From Bacteroidota bacterium (GTDB lineage Bacteria > Bacteroidota > Ignavibacteria > Ignavibacteriales > Melioribacteraceae), in assembly GCA_024275455.1 (NCBI GenBank), contig JAJRZB010000202.1, positions 1-32,423 of the forward strand: a stretch of 32,423 nt of DNA. The letters are read 5' to 3'. Positions 25,522-32,423 of the stretch are shown here, piece by piece. The number at the start of each line of letters is the position of its first letter. The first letter of the stretch is position 1. A program made the position numbers and the translations under genes. The notes beneath the pieces were generated by a model. It was not told where the DNA came from. It did no database searches and was given only the letters and a program-made list of their open reading frames with translations.

Positions 25522-27534
25522 TTAGTCCCCTAAAATTTTTTTAGCTCTTTCTAAAACATTCTCAACAGTAAATCCATATTTCTCAAACAAAATATTTTGG
25601 GGAGCCGACGCACCATATTTTTCAATACTGATGACTTCTCCATCCAGTCCAACATATCTTTCCCAACCTTGTCCAACTCCTGCTTCTATTGATATTCTTT
25701 TCCTAACTGATTTTGGTAACACGGTTTCTTTATACTCTTCACTTTGCATTTCAAAAATTTCCCAACTCGGAAAGCTAACTACATTTGTTTTGATTCCTTC
25801 AGTTTCTAACTTTTTAGAGGTCTGTAAAGCTAAGTCAACTTCCGAACCGCTAGCCATGATAATCAACTCCGGAGTAGTTTCGCAATCTTTAAGAATATAT
25901 GCACCTTTACTTACACCTTCGGCAGAAGCTAAAATATTTCTGTCCTGTATTTTTAAGTTTTGGCGTGTTAAACCAATAGCAACCGGACTTCCTTTATGTT
26001 CAATTGCAAATTTCCATGCTTCCGAGGTTTCATTTGCATCACAAGGTCTCATAAAAATTAAGCCCGGAATAGACCGCAGTGCAGCAAAGTGTTCAATAGG
26101 TTGATGTGTAGGTCCGTCTTCACCAACACCAATACTATCATGAGTAAAAACAAAAATTGTTTTTATTTCTGAAATAGCAGCAAGGCGAATTGATGGTCTT
26201 AAATAATCCGAAAATACTAAAAATGTTCCACCGTACGGAATAATTCCCCCGTAAATTGCTATTCCATTCATTATAGCTGCCATTGCATGTTCTCTAATTC
26301 CGTAACGAACATATCTGCCATTCGGAGTTTCATTGTTGAAATCAGCATATCCTTTTAAATCGGTATTATTAGAAGGAGTAAGATCCGCAGAACCGCCAAA
26401 CAATGTTGGCAATTCTGAAACAATATCATTTAACACAACTCCCGAAGCTTTACGGGTAGCCATAGTTTCACCGTAATTTTCAAATTTAGTTAACTTATCT
26501 TTCCAAGATTCACCAAAATCGCTATTAATTATTTTAATAAACAAATCAGCTTCTTCGGGGAATTTATTTTTATAATTTTCAAAAAGTTCTAACCATTCTT
26601 CTTCTTGAGCTTTACCACTGGTTTTTACTTTACCAAAATGCTCATACACTTCGTCCGGCACATAAAAACTTTTATCTTCAGGAAATCCTAAATTTCTTTT
26701 AGTCAAAACAATTTCTTCATCACCAAGTGGAGCACCATGTATCCCGGCTGTCCCTTGTTTATTCGGACTTCCGTAACCAATTGTAGTTTTAGTAATTATA
26801 ATAGATGGTTTGCTTTTTTCATTCTTAGCATTTTCAATTGCTTTTTCCAACTGATTAAGATCATTAACATCATCTACATTTTGAACATGCCAATTATATG
26901 CTTCAAATCTTTTTCTCACATCATCGGAATTGGAAAGAGAAGTAGATCCGTCAATTGTAATACTGTTATCATCGTAGAATACAATAACTCTATCTAATTT
27001 ATTATGCCCGGCAAATGAAGCAGCTTCATGCGAAATACCTTCCATTAAATCACCGTCACCAACTTCAACAAATAAGTAGTGATCCAAAATATTAAATCCG
27101 TCCTTATTAAAAATTGCCGATAGATGTTTTTGAGCAACCGCCATACCTATTGCATTTGTAAAACCTTGTCCTAAAGGTCCGGTAGTTGTTTCAACTCCAT
27201 CTGTTTTTCCAAATTCCGGGTGACCCGGTGTTAAACTATCCCATTGCCTGAAATTTTTTAATTCATCCATTGATAAATTGTACCCCGACAAATGTAAAAT
27301 TCCATATAACAGCATACTTCCATGTCCGCCAGAAAGAATAAATCTATCTCTATTATACCACTTTGGATTTGCAGGGTTATGTTTCATAATTTTCGAATAA
27401 AGCAAATAAGCAATTGGAGCAACTCCCATAGGCATTCCAGGGTGACCGGATTTGGCTTTTTGTATTGCATCAACAGCTAATAATCTAAGTGTGTTTATAC
27501 TTTTTTCTTCAATTGATTTGTGTGTTGTTTCCAT
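25522..27534 (-). CDS. tkt: Transketolase
   Basis: A 670-residue full-length transketolase that moves two-carbon units between pentose and hexose/triose phosphates. Thiamine diphosphate/Mg binding is shown by GDGDLMEGISHEAASFAGH (from 159). The pyrimidine domain has YGIREHAMAAIMNG with the catalytic Glu, and HDSIGVGEDGPTHQPIEHFA. The N-terminus has KAKSGHPGMPMGVAP. AAGGA precedes the ATG. It serves the pentose phosphate pathway and may connect to the phosphopentomutase/BMC genes 4-6 kb upstream, although fumC and others intervene. Confidence 0.97.
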   Translation of the reverse strand: METTHKSIEEKSINTLRLLAVDAIQKAKSGHPGMPMGVAPIAYLLYSKIMKHNPANPKWYNRDRFILSGGHGSMLLYGILHLSGYNLSMDELKNFRQWDSLTPGHPEFGKTDGVETTTGPLGQGFTNAIGMAVAQKHLSAIFNKDGFNILDHYLFVEVGDGDLMEGISHEAASFAGHNKLDRVIVFYDDNSITIDGSTSLSNSDDVRKRFEAYNWHVQNVDDVNDLNQLEKAIENAKNEKSKPSIIITKTTIGYGSPNKQGTAGIHGAPLGDEEIVLTKRNLGFPEDKSFYVPDEVYEHFGKVKTSGKAQEEEWLELFENYKNKFPEEADLFIKIINSDFGESWKDKLTKFENYGETMATRKASGVVLNDIVSELPTLFGGSADLTPSNNTDLKGYADFNNETPNGRYVRYGIREHAMAAIMNGIAIYGGIIPYGGTFLVFSDYLRPSIRLAAISEIKTIFVFTHDSIGVGEDGPTHQPIEHFAALRSIPGLIFMRPCDANETSEAWKFAIEHKGSPVAIGLTRQNLKIQDRNILASAEGVSKGAYILKDCETTPELIIMASGSEVDLALQTSKKLETEGIKTNVVSFPSWEIFEMQSEEYKETVLPKSVRKRISIEAGVGQGWERYVGLDGEVISIEKYGASAPQNILFEKYGFTVENVLERAKKILGD

Positions 27535-27643
27535 TAGGATTCCTTACCAAGGGATGTTTCAAAAAAAATGTAATTGTAAATACAAAGTTAAAAAAATAAG
27601 TCATCATTTTTAACTTCATAATTAGAAAGATTTTAAAACCGTA

Positions 27644-28303
27644 CTAACTCTTTTTTCTATTAACTAAAACAAAGTAACTAATAAACATAAAAAGGATAAA
27701 TGCAAAAGAACATAAAATACTTTCTACAGCTTCTAACATTCCGGGAACTAATCTTGTGAATAAAAATCCGGGAATAAAAGTAACAGTAAAACCCCAAAAT
27801 AATATATTCGTTAGCTTATTTTTCTTTTCGGAAGAGTTAAAATACTTTCTAACCCCCAATAATACAATAACCGCAGCAATTGGTAAATAATAAAAAATGC
27901 CGTATAGAAAGCCTAAAGGATAATTATAAGAAGCATAAATTACTGTACATTTTGTAACTACAAATTCTTCAATTACAAAAGGATAGTATAAAACAAAGAA
28001 AAGTGCCGGAATAAATATTAGATAATTATAGAATTTATTTTTATCACAAAACTCTAATACTGCAAACAAAGAAAGAGGAGGCATAAAAGTTATTGCAACT
28101 AAAGCAAAATAAGCCCATAAAGAAGTTTTAAAGCCTAATCCGCAAATAAAAAATTCAACTAACTGATATGAAAAAAGCAGTGTTAGCAATAGTATAAACA
28201 AAACATTAATTCTACTTTTTTCAGTATGGTAAAGCAGATTTAGAATAAATACTAATTCAATAGATGCTAATAATAAAGAAAGTAACCCGTTAAAATTTTC
28301 CAT
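27644..28303 (-). CDS. Seven-transmembrane protein, 7TM sensor-like, no output domain
   Basis: A 219-residue protein with seven hydrophobic helices (about 7-26, 34-57, 62-86, 92-112, 127-152, 164-186, 193-215) and short loops. Size and layout resemble the N-terminal 7TM sensory module found in some histidine kinases and diguanylate cyclases, but it ends in NRKKS without any kinase or GGDEF domain. It could be a truncated sensor or a free-standing membrane protein. No conserved motif was recognised. The ATG lies about 18 bases before the fumC terminator hairpin, so it needs its own promoter or read-through from fumC. Confidence 0.6.
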   Translation of the reverse strand: MENFNGLLSLLLASIELVFILNLLYHTEKSRINVLFILLLTLLFSYQLVEFFICGLGFKTSLWAYFALVAITFMPPLSLFAVLEFCDKNKFYNYLIFIPALFFVLYYPFVIEEFVVTKCTVIYASYNYPLGFLYGIFYYLPIAAVIVLLGVRKYFNSSEKKNKLTNILFWGFTVTFIPGFLFTRLVPGMLEAVESILCSFAFILFMFISYFVLVNRKKS

Positions 28304-28318
28304 ATAAGAATATAAAAT

Positions 28319-28348
28319 AAGGAGTTGTTAATTTAATAACAACTCCTT
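28319..28348 (-). terminator. Terminator after fumC
   Basis: AAGGAGTTGTTA and TAACAACTCCTT form a perfect 12-bp stem with a 6-base loop. On the minus strand it is followed by ATTTTATATTC. It lies 14 bases past the fumC stop. Confidence 0.82.
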
Positions 28349-28361
28349 TAAATAAAGCAAA

Positions 28362-29753
28362 TTATTCCTTTGGTCCAACCATATTTTCCGGTCTTACAAA
28401 TTCTTTAAACTGTTCTGAAGTAAGAATTCCCAGTGCAATTTCAGCTTCTTCCAATGTAGTATTTTCTGCATGAGCTTTTTTAGCAATTTTAGCTGCATTA
28501 TCATATCCAACATGTGGATTTAATGCTGTAACTAACATTAATGAATTTGTAAGGTGCTTTTGGATATTGATTTTATTGGCTTCAATACCAATTACCGCAT
28601 GATCTGTAAAACTCTCGCAAGCATCGGCAATTAATCGAATTGACTGCAATAGATTGTAAATCATAACCGGTTTAAAAACATTAAGCTCAAAATTACCGCT
28701 TGCTCCGGCAAAATTAATTGCTGCATCATTGCCCATTACTTGAACACAAACCATTGTCATTGCTTCTGATTGAGTCGGATTTACTTTTCCAGGCATAATT
28801 GAACTGCCAGGTTCATTTGCCGGTAAATTAATTTCGCCAATACCGCATCTTGGTCCGGAGCCTAACCACCTAACATCATTAGCAATTTTCATTAATGAAG
28901 CAGCCAAAGTTTTCATAACACCGCTAGCTTCAACTATTGCGTCATGAGCAGCTAAGGCTTCAAATTTATTTGGAGCAGAAACAAATTTAAGTCCGGTAAT
29001 TTCTGAGATTTTTTCTGCAGCAAGTTCAGCAAATTTTACATGTGTATTTAGTCCTGTTCCAACAGCAGTGCCTCCGAGAGCTAATTCTGAAAGTCTTGGC
29101 AAACACCCATTGATTCTTTCTAATCCGTTTGTTAACTGCTGAACGTAGCCTGAAAATTCTTGTCCTAATGTTAAAGGGACAGCATCCATTAAGTGAGTTC
29201 TGCCAATTTTAATGATGCTTTCAAACTCTTTTGATTTTTCAGCGAGAGCATCTCTTAATTTTGTAACCATTGGAATTAATCTTCTATGAATCTCCTCAAC
29301 AGCAGCTATATGCATTGCAGTTGGAAAAGTATCATTAGATGATTGAGCTTTATTCACATCGTCATTGGGGTGAATAGGTTTTTTGCTCCCCATTTCTCCA
29401 CCGGCAAGTTCAATTGCACGATTAGAAATAACTTCATTTGAATTCATATTTGTTTGAGTTCCGCTTCCGGTTTGCCATACAACTAAAGGGAAATGTTCAT
29501 CAAGTTTACCTTCTATAACTTCATCTGCAGCTTGTTTAATTAAATTAGCTTTCTCATCACTAATCATTCCCAATTCATTGTTTGCAATAACTGCAGCTTT
29601 TTTCAAAATACCAAGTGCTCGTATTAATTCACGAGGAAATCTTTCCCCGCCAATTTTAAAATTCATAAGCGAACGTGCAGTTTGTGCACCGTAATACATA
29701 TTAGCAGGAACTTTTACTTCCCCCATTGTGTCTGTTTCAATTCTGTATTCCAT
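28362..29753 (-). CDS. fumC: Fumarate hydratase, class II
   Basis: A 463-residue iron-independent fumarase interconverting fumarate and malate in the TCA cycle. The superfamily signature [11 protein letters not shown] (316-326) contains the catalytic Ser318. His187 is in GRTHLMDA, and the substrate motifs [14 protein letters not shown] (95-108) and [13 protein letters not shown] are present. GAGGTT precedes the ATG. The length is typical for FumC. It lies between the NlpC/P60 gene (17 bases from its stop) and its own terminator. Confidence 0.97.
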   Translation of the reverse strand: MEYRIETDTMGEVKVPANMYYGAQTARSLMNFKIGGERFPRELIRALGILKKAAVIANNELGMISDEKANLIKQAADEVIEGKLDEHFPLVVWQTGSGTQTNMNSNEVISNRAIELAGGEMGSKKPIHPNDDVNKAQSSNDTFPTAMHIAAVEEIHRRLIPMVTKLRDALAEKSKEFESIIKIGRTHLMDAVPLTLGQEFSGYVQQLTNGLERINGCLPRLSELALGGTAVGTGLNTHVKFAELAAEKISEITGLKFVSAPNKFEALAAHDAIVEASGVMKTLAASLMKIANDVRWLGSGPRCGIGEINLPANEPGSSIMPGKVNPTQSEAMTMVCVQVMGNDAAINFAGASGNFELNVFKPVMIYNLLQSIRLIADACESFTDHAVIGIEANKINIQKHLTNSLMLVTALNPHVGYDNAAKIAKKAHAENTTLEEAEIALGILTSEQFKEFVRPENMVGPKE

Positions 29754-29770
29754 TTTAACCTCTAAGATTA

Positions 29771-30370
29771 TTAATTAATATTTTTTGCTTTCAATCTTGA
29801 AGCACCAATAAATTTATTTGAATAATAATTATTCTCTAAAGTAGAAATAATAACTCCCCTGGACGTACTGGCATGTGCAAATAAATTTTTACCGAGATAA
29901 ATGCCTACATGCCCGGGATAATATATACGTGAAGTATCAAAATAAATTAAATCACCGAATTTTAGATTTTCAATTTTATTAATTCTTTTTCCAACTTTAA
30001 ATTGTTCTCTGGCTGTACGTGGAAGTTTAATTCCTACTGAATTATTAATTACTTGTTGTGTAAAGGCAGAGCAATCTATTCCATTTTTAGAATTTCCTCC
30101 ATATTTATAAGGTGTATCTAAATATTGAACAAATTCGGCGAGTAATTTTTTTTTATTAGGATTAGAATTATTAGTAATTTTTAAAATCTTAATTAAAGAT
30201 TTGTAAACTTGAGCTTTATCATTATCTAACTTAATAATACTTTCGAAATCTAATAAATTTGATGCAGTTTGCTCATTATATTTTTCTGTATATGTTGAGG
30301 ATGAACAAGATGCTATAAATGTTGAGAAGGAAAAAAGAAGAATAACTCTGACAGGAGATAACTTTTGCAT
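29771..30370 (-). CDS. NlpC/P60 family lipoprotein (peptidoglycan hydrolase)
   Basis: A 199-residue lipoprotein (lipobox IASC, Cys22) with a C-terminal NlpC/P60 domain. The catalytic triad is Cys100 ([12 protein letters not shown]), His154 (PGHVGIYLG) and His166 (LFAHASTS), with supporting motifs [18 protein letters not shown] and FGDLIYFD. Members cleave peptide cross-links in peptidoglycan; this one would act in the periplasm as an Spr/MepS-like endopeptidase. It starts 9 bases after the sigma factor gene and is probably in its transcript. Compared with E. coli Spr it has a longer N-terminal linker. Confidence 0.92.
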   Translation of the reverse strand: MQKLSPVRVILLFSFSTFIASCSSSTYTEKYNEQTASNLLDFESIIKLDNDKAQVYKSLIKILKITNNSNPNKKKLLAEFVQYLDTPYKYGGNSKNGIDCSAFTQQVINNSVGIKLPRTAREQFKVGKRINKIENLKFGDLIYFDTSRIYYPGHVGIYLGKNLFAHASTSRGVIISTLENNYYSNKFIGASRLKAKNIN

Positions 30371-30379
30371 TGAATTTAC

Positions 30380-31234
30380 TTATCCAAGATATGCCCTTAA
30401 ATTTCTGCTTCTTGATGTATGTCTTAGCCTTCTAATGGCTTTCTCTTTAATTTGTCTAACCCGTTCTCTCGTAAGATGAAACTGTTCGCCAATTTCTTCA
30501 AGTGTGAGTGAGTGTTCATCATGAAAACCAAAGTATAATTTAATTACTTCAGCCTCACGTTCGGTTAAAGTTGATAAAGCTCTCTCAATTTCCTCACGTA
30601 AAGAATCAGACATTAACGTTGTATCCGGCAATGGATTTTCATCACTTTCAAGAACATCTAATAAACTGTTTTCTTCGCCTTGTGAAAAAGGAGCATCCAT
30701 TGAAACATGTTTTGTTGACATTCTCATAGTTTCAGAAACTTCATCCAAATCCATTTCTAATTCTTTAGCAATTTCTGATGCTGTAGGTTCTCTTTCGTAC
30801 TCTTGCTCCAGACTGTTATAAGCTTTACCAATTTTATTTAGTGCTCCAACTCTATTTAAAGGTAATCTCACAATTCTTGATTGTTCCGCTAATGCTTGCA
30901 AAATAGATTGCCTAATCCACCAAACCGCATATGAGATAAACTTAAACCCTCTGGTCTCATCAAATCTTTTGGCAGCTTTAATTAAACCAAGGTTGCCTTC
31001 ATTTATTAAATCACCAAGAGATAAACCTTGGTTCTGATATTGTTTAGCCACACTAACAACAAAACGCAAATTCGCTTTTACAAGTTTTTCAAGTGCTACC
31101 TGATCTCCTTTTTTAATTCTGATAGAATAATCTATTTCCTGCTCAGGAGTAAGTAATTCAACTTTACCAATTTCCTGAAGATATTTATCTAAAGAATGAC
31201 TATCTCGATTTGTAAATTGCTTAGAAATTTTCAA
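30380..31234 (-). CDS. rpoD: Primary sigma factor, RpoD/SigA type
   Basis: A 284-residue sigma-70 protein lacking region 1.1, as in Bacteroidota and Chlorobi primary sigmas. Region 1.2 is [20 protein letters not shown]. Region 2 has [35 protein letters not shown] and [15 protein letters not shown] (55-111). Region 3 follows at about 130-200. Region 4 has [15 protein letters not shown] and [20 protein letters not shown] (223-262). The start is TTG (31232-31234) with AGGAGTAC upstream. It lies 9 bases after a BMC shell gene and before NlpC, an unusual operon position for the housekeeping sigma gene. Confidence 0.95.
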   Translation of the reverse strand: MKISKQFTNRDSHSLDKYLQEIGKVELLTPEQEIDYSIRIKKGDQVALEKLVKANLRFVVSVAKQYQNQGLSLGDLINEGNLGLIKAAKRFDETRGFKFISYAVWWIRQSILQALAEQSRIVRLPLNRVGALNKIGKAYNSLEQEYEREPTASEIAKELEMDLDEVSETMRMSTKHVSMDAPFSQGEENSLLDVLESDENPLPDTTLMSDSLREEIERALSTLTEREAEVIKLYFGFHDEHSLTLEEIGEQFHLTRERVRQIKEKAIRRLRHTSRSRNLRAYLG

Positions 31235-31243
31235 AAAGTACTC

Positions 31244-31516
31244 CTAATTATTCTGTGAATTTACTGAATCAACAATTCCAACAATCGAAGCATCAACCGG
31301 AGCCATATCTACATCCATCGCTATAACGGACTCACTTGAAGTAGCATAAAATATTATTTCTCCGGGTCCGGCTCCTATTGTATCTACTGCTATTATGGGA
31401 TCGCCGATTTTTTCTAAATCTCCATTTAACGGCTGAACAAATTGCATTTTATAGCTTTGTAAAGTATTATATTTTCTCGTTGCCCAAATTGTACCAATTA
31501 CTTTGCCAAGCAACAT
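31244..31516 (-). CDS. BMC-P shell vertex protein (EutN/CcmL family), copy 1
   Basis: A 90-residue EutN/CcmL protein. The start MLLGKVIGTIWATRK and the centre DTIGAGPGEIIFYATSSES are the family's recognisable blocks, and the length fits a single pentamerin domain. Such pentamers cap the vertices of bacterial microcompartments. Its ATG shares a base with the stop of the neighbouring copy (TAATG), so the two are coupled. No BMC-H hexamer gene lies in the window. The Arg of the usual GSSAR stretch is replaced here (SSESV). Confidence 0.93.
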   Translation of the reverse strand: MLLGKVIGTIWATRKYNTLQSYKMQFVQPLNGDLEKIGDPIIAVDTIGAGPGEIIFYATSSESVIAMDVDMAPVDASIVGIVDSVNSQNN

Positions 31517-31815
31517 TAGTTTTCCATTATTTCTGTTACATTATCTTTTACCGAAATATCCAGTTTATCAACAATAGCCATAATTACTGCATCAACTGGT
31601 TTATCTTTTGTCTGTAAAGTCTGTCTTGCAGAACTTCCCGAAGCATAAAGGACTACTTCTCCAACTCCAGCTCCAACAGAATCAACAGCAACAATAAAAT
31701 CTTTTTTTAGATTATTGTTGAGGTCCATTTGTTTCACTATTAAAAATTTGGATCCAACAAGTTTTTCGTCTTTCCTGGTTGACCAAACTGTTCCTATAAC
31801 TTTTCCTAATAACAA
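31516..31815 (-). CDS. BMC-P shell vertex protein (EutN/CcmL family), copy 2
   Basis: A 99-residue paralogue of the downstream gene, with MLLGKVIGTVWSTRK, DSVGAGVGEVVLYASGSSAR and PVDAVIMAIVD. It is slightly longer at the C-terminus. The start is TTG (31813-31815), with AAGGAAC about 7 bases upstream. It lies 106 bases after the phosphopentomutase gene and overlaps copy 1 by one base. Paired pentamer genes are usual in microcompartment loci, which points to shell and enzyme genes beyond the right edge. Confidence 0.93.
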   Translation of the reverse strand: MLLGKVIGTVWSTRKDEKLVGSKFLIVKQMDLNNNLKKDFIVAVDSVGAGVGEVVLYASGSSARQTLQTKDKPVDAVIMAIVDKLDISVKDNVTEIMEN

Positions 31816-31921
31816 TTTTCGGTTCCTTAATTTGGATTTTTTGATAAATAAAATTAAAATGTTAAACTATTTTTTCAAGGTATTAAAACTTACATAGAAC
31901 AAAAGTTAAACACAACATTAC

Positions 31922-32423
31922 TTATTGCAAAAAACTTTTACCCGGAAAACTATTTTTTACTTGGTAATAATCAGCTATTGTTTTTGAAATATCGGAAAAT
32001 GTTTCTCTAATTCCAAGATTTCTTGAATTTTGATCTTTAGCATAATACAATAAAGGCACATATTCTCTACTGTGATCAGTACTTGGAGTAGTTGGATCGT
32101 TACCATGATCGGCAGTAATTATTAGTCTGTCTGTTTCATCCAACTCATCCAAAATTTTAGGTAACCAGTTATCAAACTCTACTAAAGCATTGTGAAATCC
32201 TTCAGGATTATTTCTGTGTCCATAATAAACATCAAAATCTACCAAATTTGTAAAAATAAAACTATTCTCCTCTGATTTTAAATTTGAAATAATTTCATTT
32301 ATCCCTTCTAAATTAGATTTTGTTTTTACAGATTTATTTATTCCTCTATAGTTGAACAAGTCATTAACTTTACCAATTGCTATAGTATTAATATTATTTC
32401 CCTTTAATAAATCAAGAATTGTA
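31922..32423 (-). CDS. deoB: Phosphopentomutase, C-terminal part (5' end outside window)
   Basis: The frame is open from the stop at 31922 to the right edge. The track's start at 32359 is only an internal TTG, and upstream codons continue the match (TILDLLKGNNINTIAIGKVN). Family blocks are FTNLVDFDVYYGHRNNPEG, then LIITADHGNDPTTPSTDHSR and EYVPLLYY, carrying the conserved metal-binding Asp and His residues of DeoB in the alkaline-phosphatase superfamily. The enzyme interconverts ribose-1-P and ribose-5-P or the deoxy forms, linking nucleosides to sugar phosphates. With two BMC-P genes next downstream, a microcompartment for sugar phosphates is suggested. Confidence 0.93.
   Translation of the reverse strand, partial: TILDLLKGNNINTIAIGKVNDLFNYRGINKSVKTKSNLEGINEIISNLKSEENSFIFTNLVDFDVYYGHRNNPEGFHNALVEFDNWLPKILDELDETDRLIITADHGNDPTTPSTDHSREYVPLLYYAKDQNSRNLGIRETFSDISKTIADYYQVKNSFPGKSFLQ

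Noticed and set aside
25631-26104. Plus-strand ORF of 157 aa
   Set aside because: It is antisense to the clear transketolase frame and has no recognisable domain; likewise 26737-26997.
31378-31897. Plus-strand ORFs opposite the BMC-P genes
   Set aside because: Both are antisense to well-matched EutN/CcmL genes and lack ribosome sites.
1-32423. Search for a mobile element, phage, CRISPR or defence island
   Set aside because: No transposase, integrase, repeat array, toxin-antitoxin pair or restriction enzyme was seen; the only candidates, the RteC-like protein and the methyltransferase, are isolated.

Overview
The window is a gene-dense, strongly AT-rich bacterial chromosome segment (about 30% GC by eye) with almost all genes on the minus strand. 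It looks like a member of the Ignavibacteria within the Bacteroidota/Chlorobi group. Pointers are a ~284-residue primary sigma factor without region 1.1, a type IX secretion-like C-terminal domain, a Bacteroidota-style M23 lipoprotein, a sepiapterin reductase resembling the Chlorobium enzyme, and EutN/CcmL shell proteins. The placement is inferred from gene content. No mobile element, CRISPR array or rRNA was seen.

Layout. 1-3.9 kb: a very large TPR protein that runs off the left edge (missing from the ORF track), a secreted TPR protein and tRNA-Leu(GAG). 4.1-6.5 kb: an ECF sigma factor, its membrane anti-sigma factor and a periplasmic Spy/CpxP-like protein in one overlapping operon, with a second Spy-like gene divergent from it; this resembles an envelope-stress or metal-sensing relay. 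6.5-7.3 kb: a solitary RteC-like protein. 7.5-9.6 kb: a tight operon bcp - PTPS - folE - sepiapterin reductase-like SDR, which reads as a complete GTP-to-tetrahydrobiopterin route. 9.8-11.9 kb: a minimal secreted protein ending in a T9SS-like domain, dodecin, a Fur-family regulator, and a frameshifted RNase Z-like metallo-beta-lactamase gene.

11.9-18.2 kb: an envelope-biogenesis run of a two-parvulin lipoprotein, a SurA-N-like lipoprotein, a SurA-like PPIase, a MoxR ATPase and an M23/OapA lipoprotein. The M23 gene has no ATG/GTG/TTG in the position its signal peptide requires. 18.3-21.3 kb: metG with an orphan beta-class DNA methyltransferase two bases behind it. 21.4-25.3 kb: long-chain acyl-CoA synthetase, a HGSNAT/NagX-like membrane acyltransferase and a YqaA/DedA-like membrane protein. 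25.5-29.8 kb: transketolase, a 7TM protein without an output domain, and fumarase C. 29.8-32.4 kb: an NlpC/P60 lipoprotein, the primary sigma factor and two BMC-P (EutN/CcmL) shell genes, then the 3' part of phosphopentomutase (deoB) running off the right edge.

Most worth pursuing: the right edge may be the border of a sugar-phosphate (nucleoside/deoxyribose) microcompartment locus, and the pterin operon gives a self-contained bacterial BH4 pathway. The sigma/anti-sigma/Spy relay, the non-canonical start of the M23 lipoprotein and the frameshifted MBL gene are further concrete points. Start codons were revised from the track for five genes where a Shine-Dalgarno sequence or an upstream domain showed a different start.
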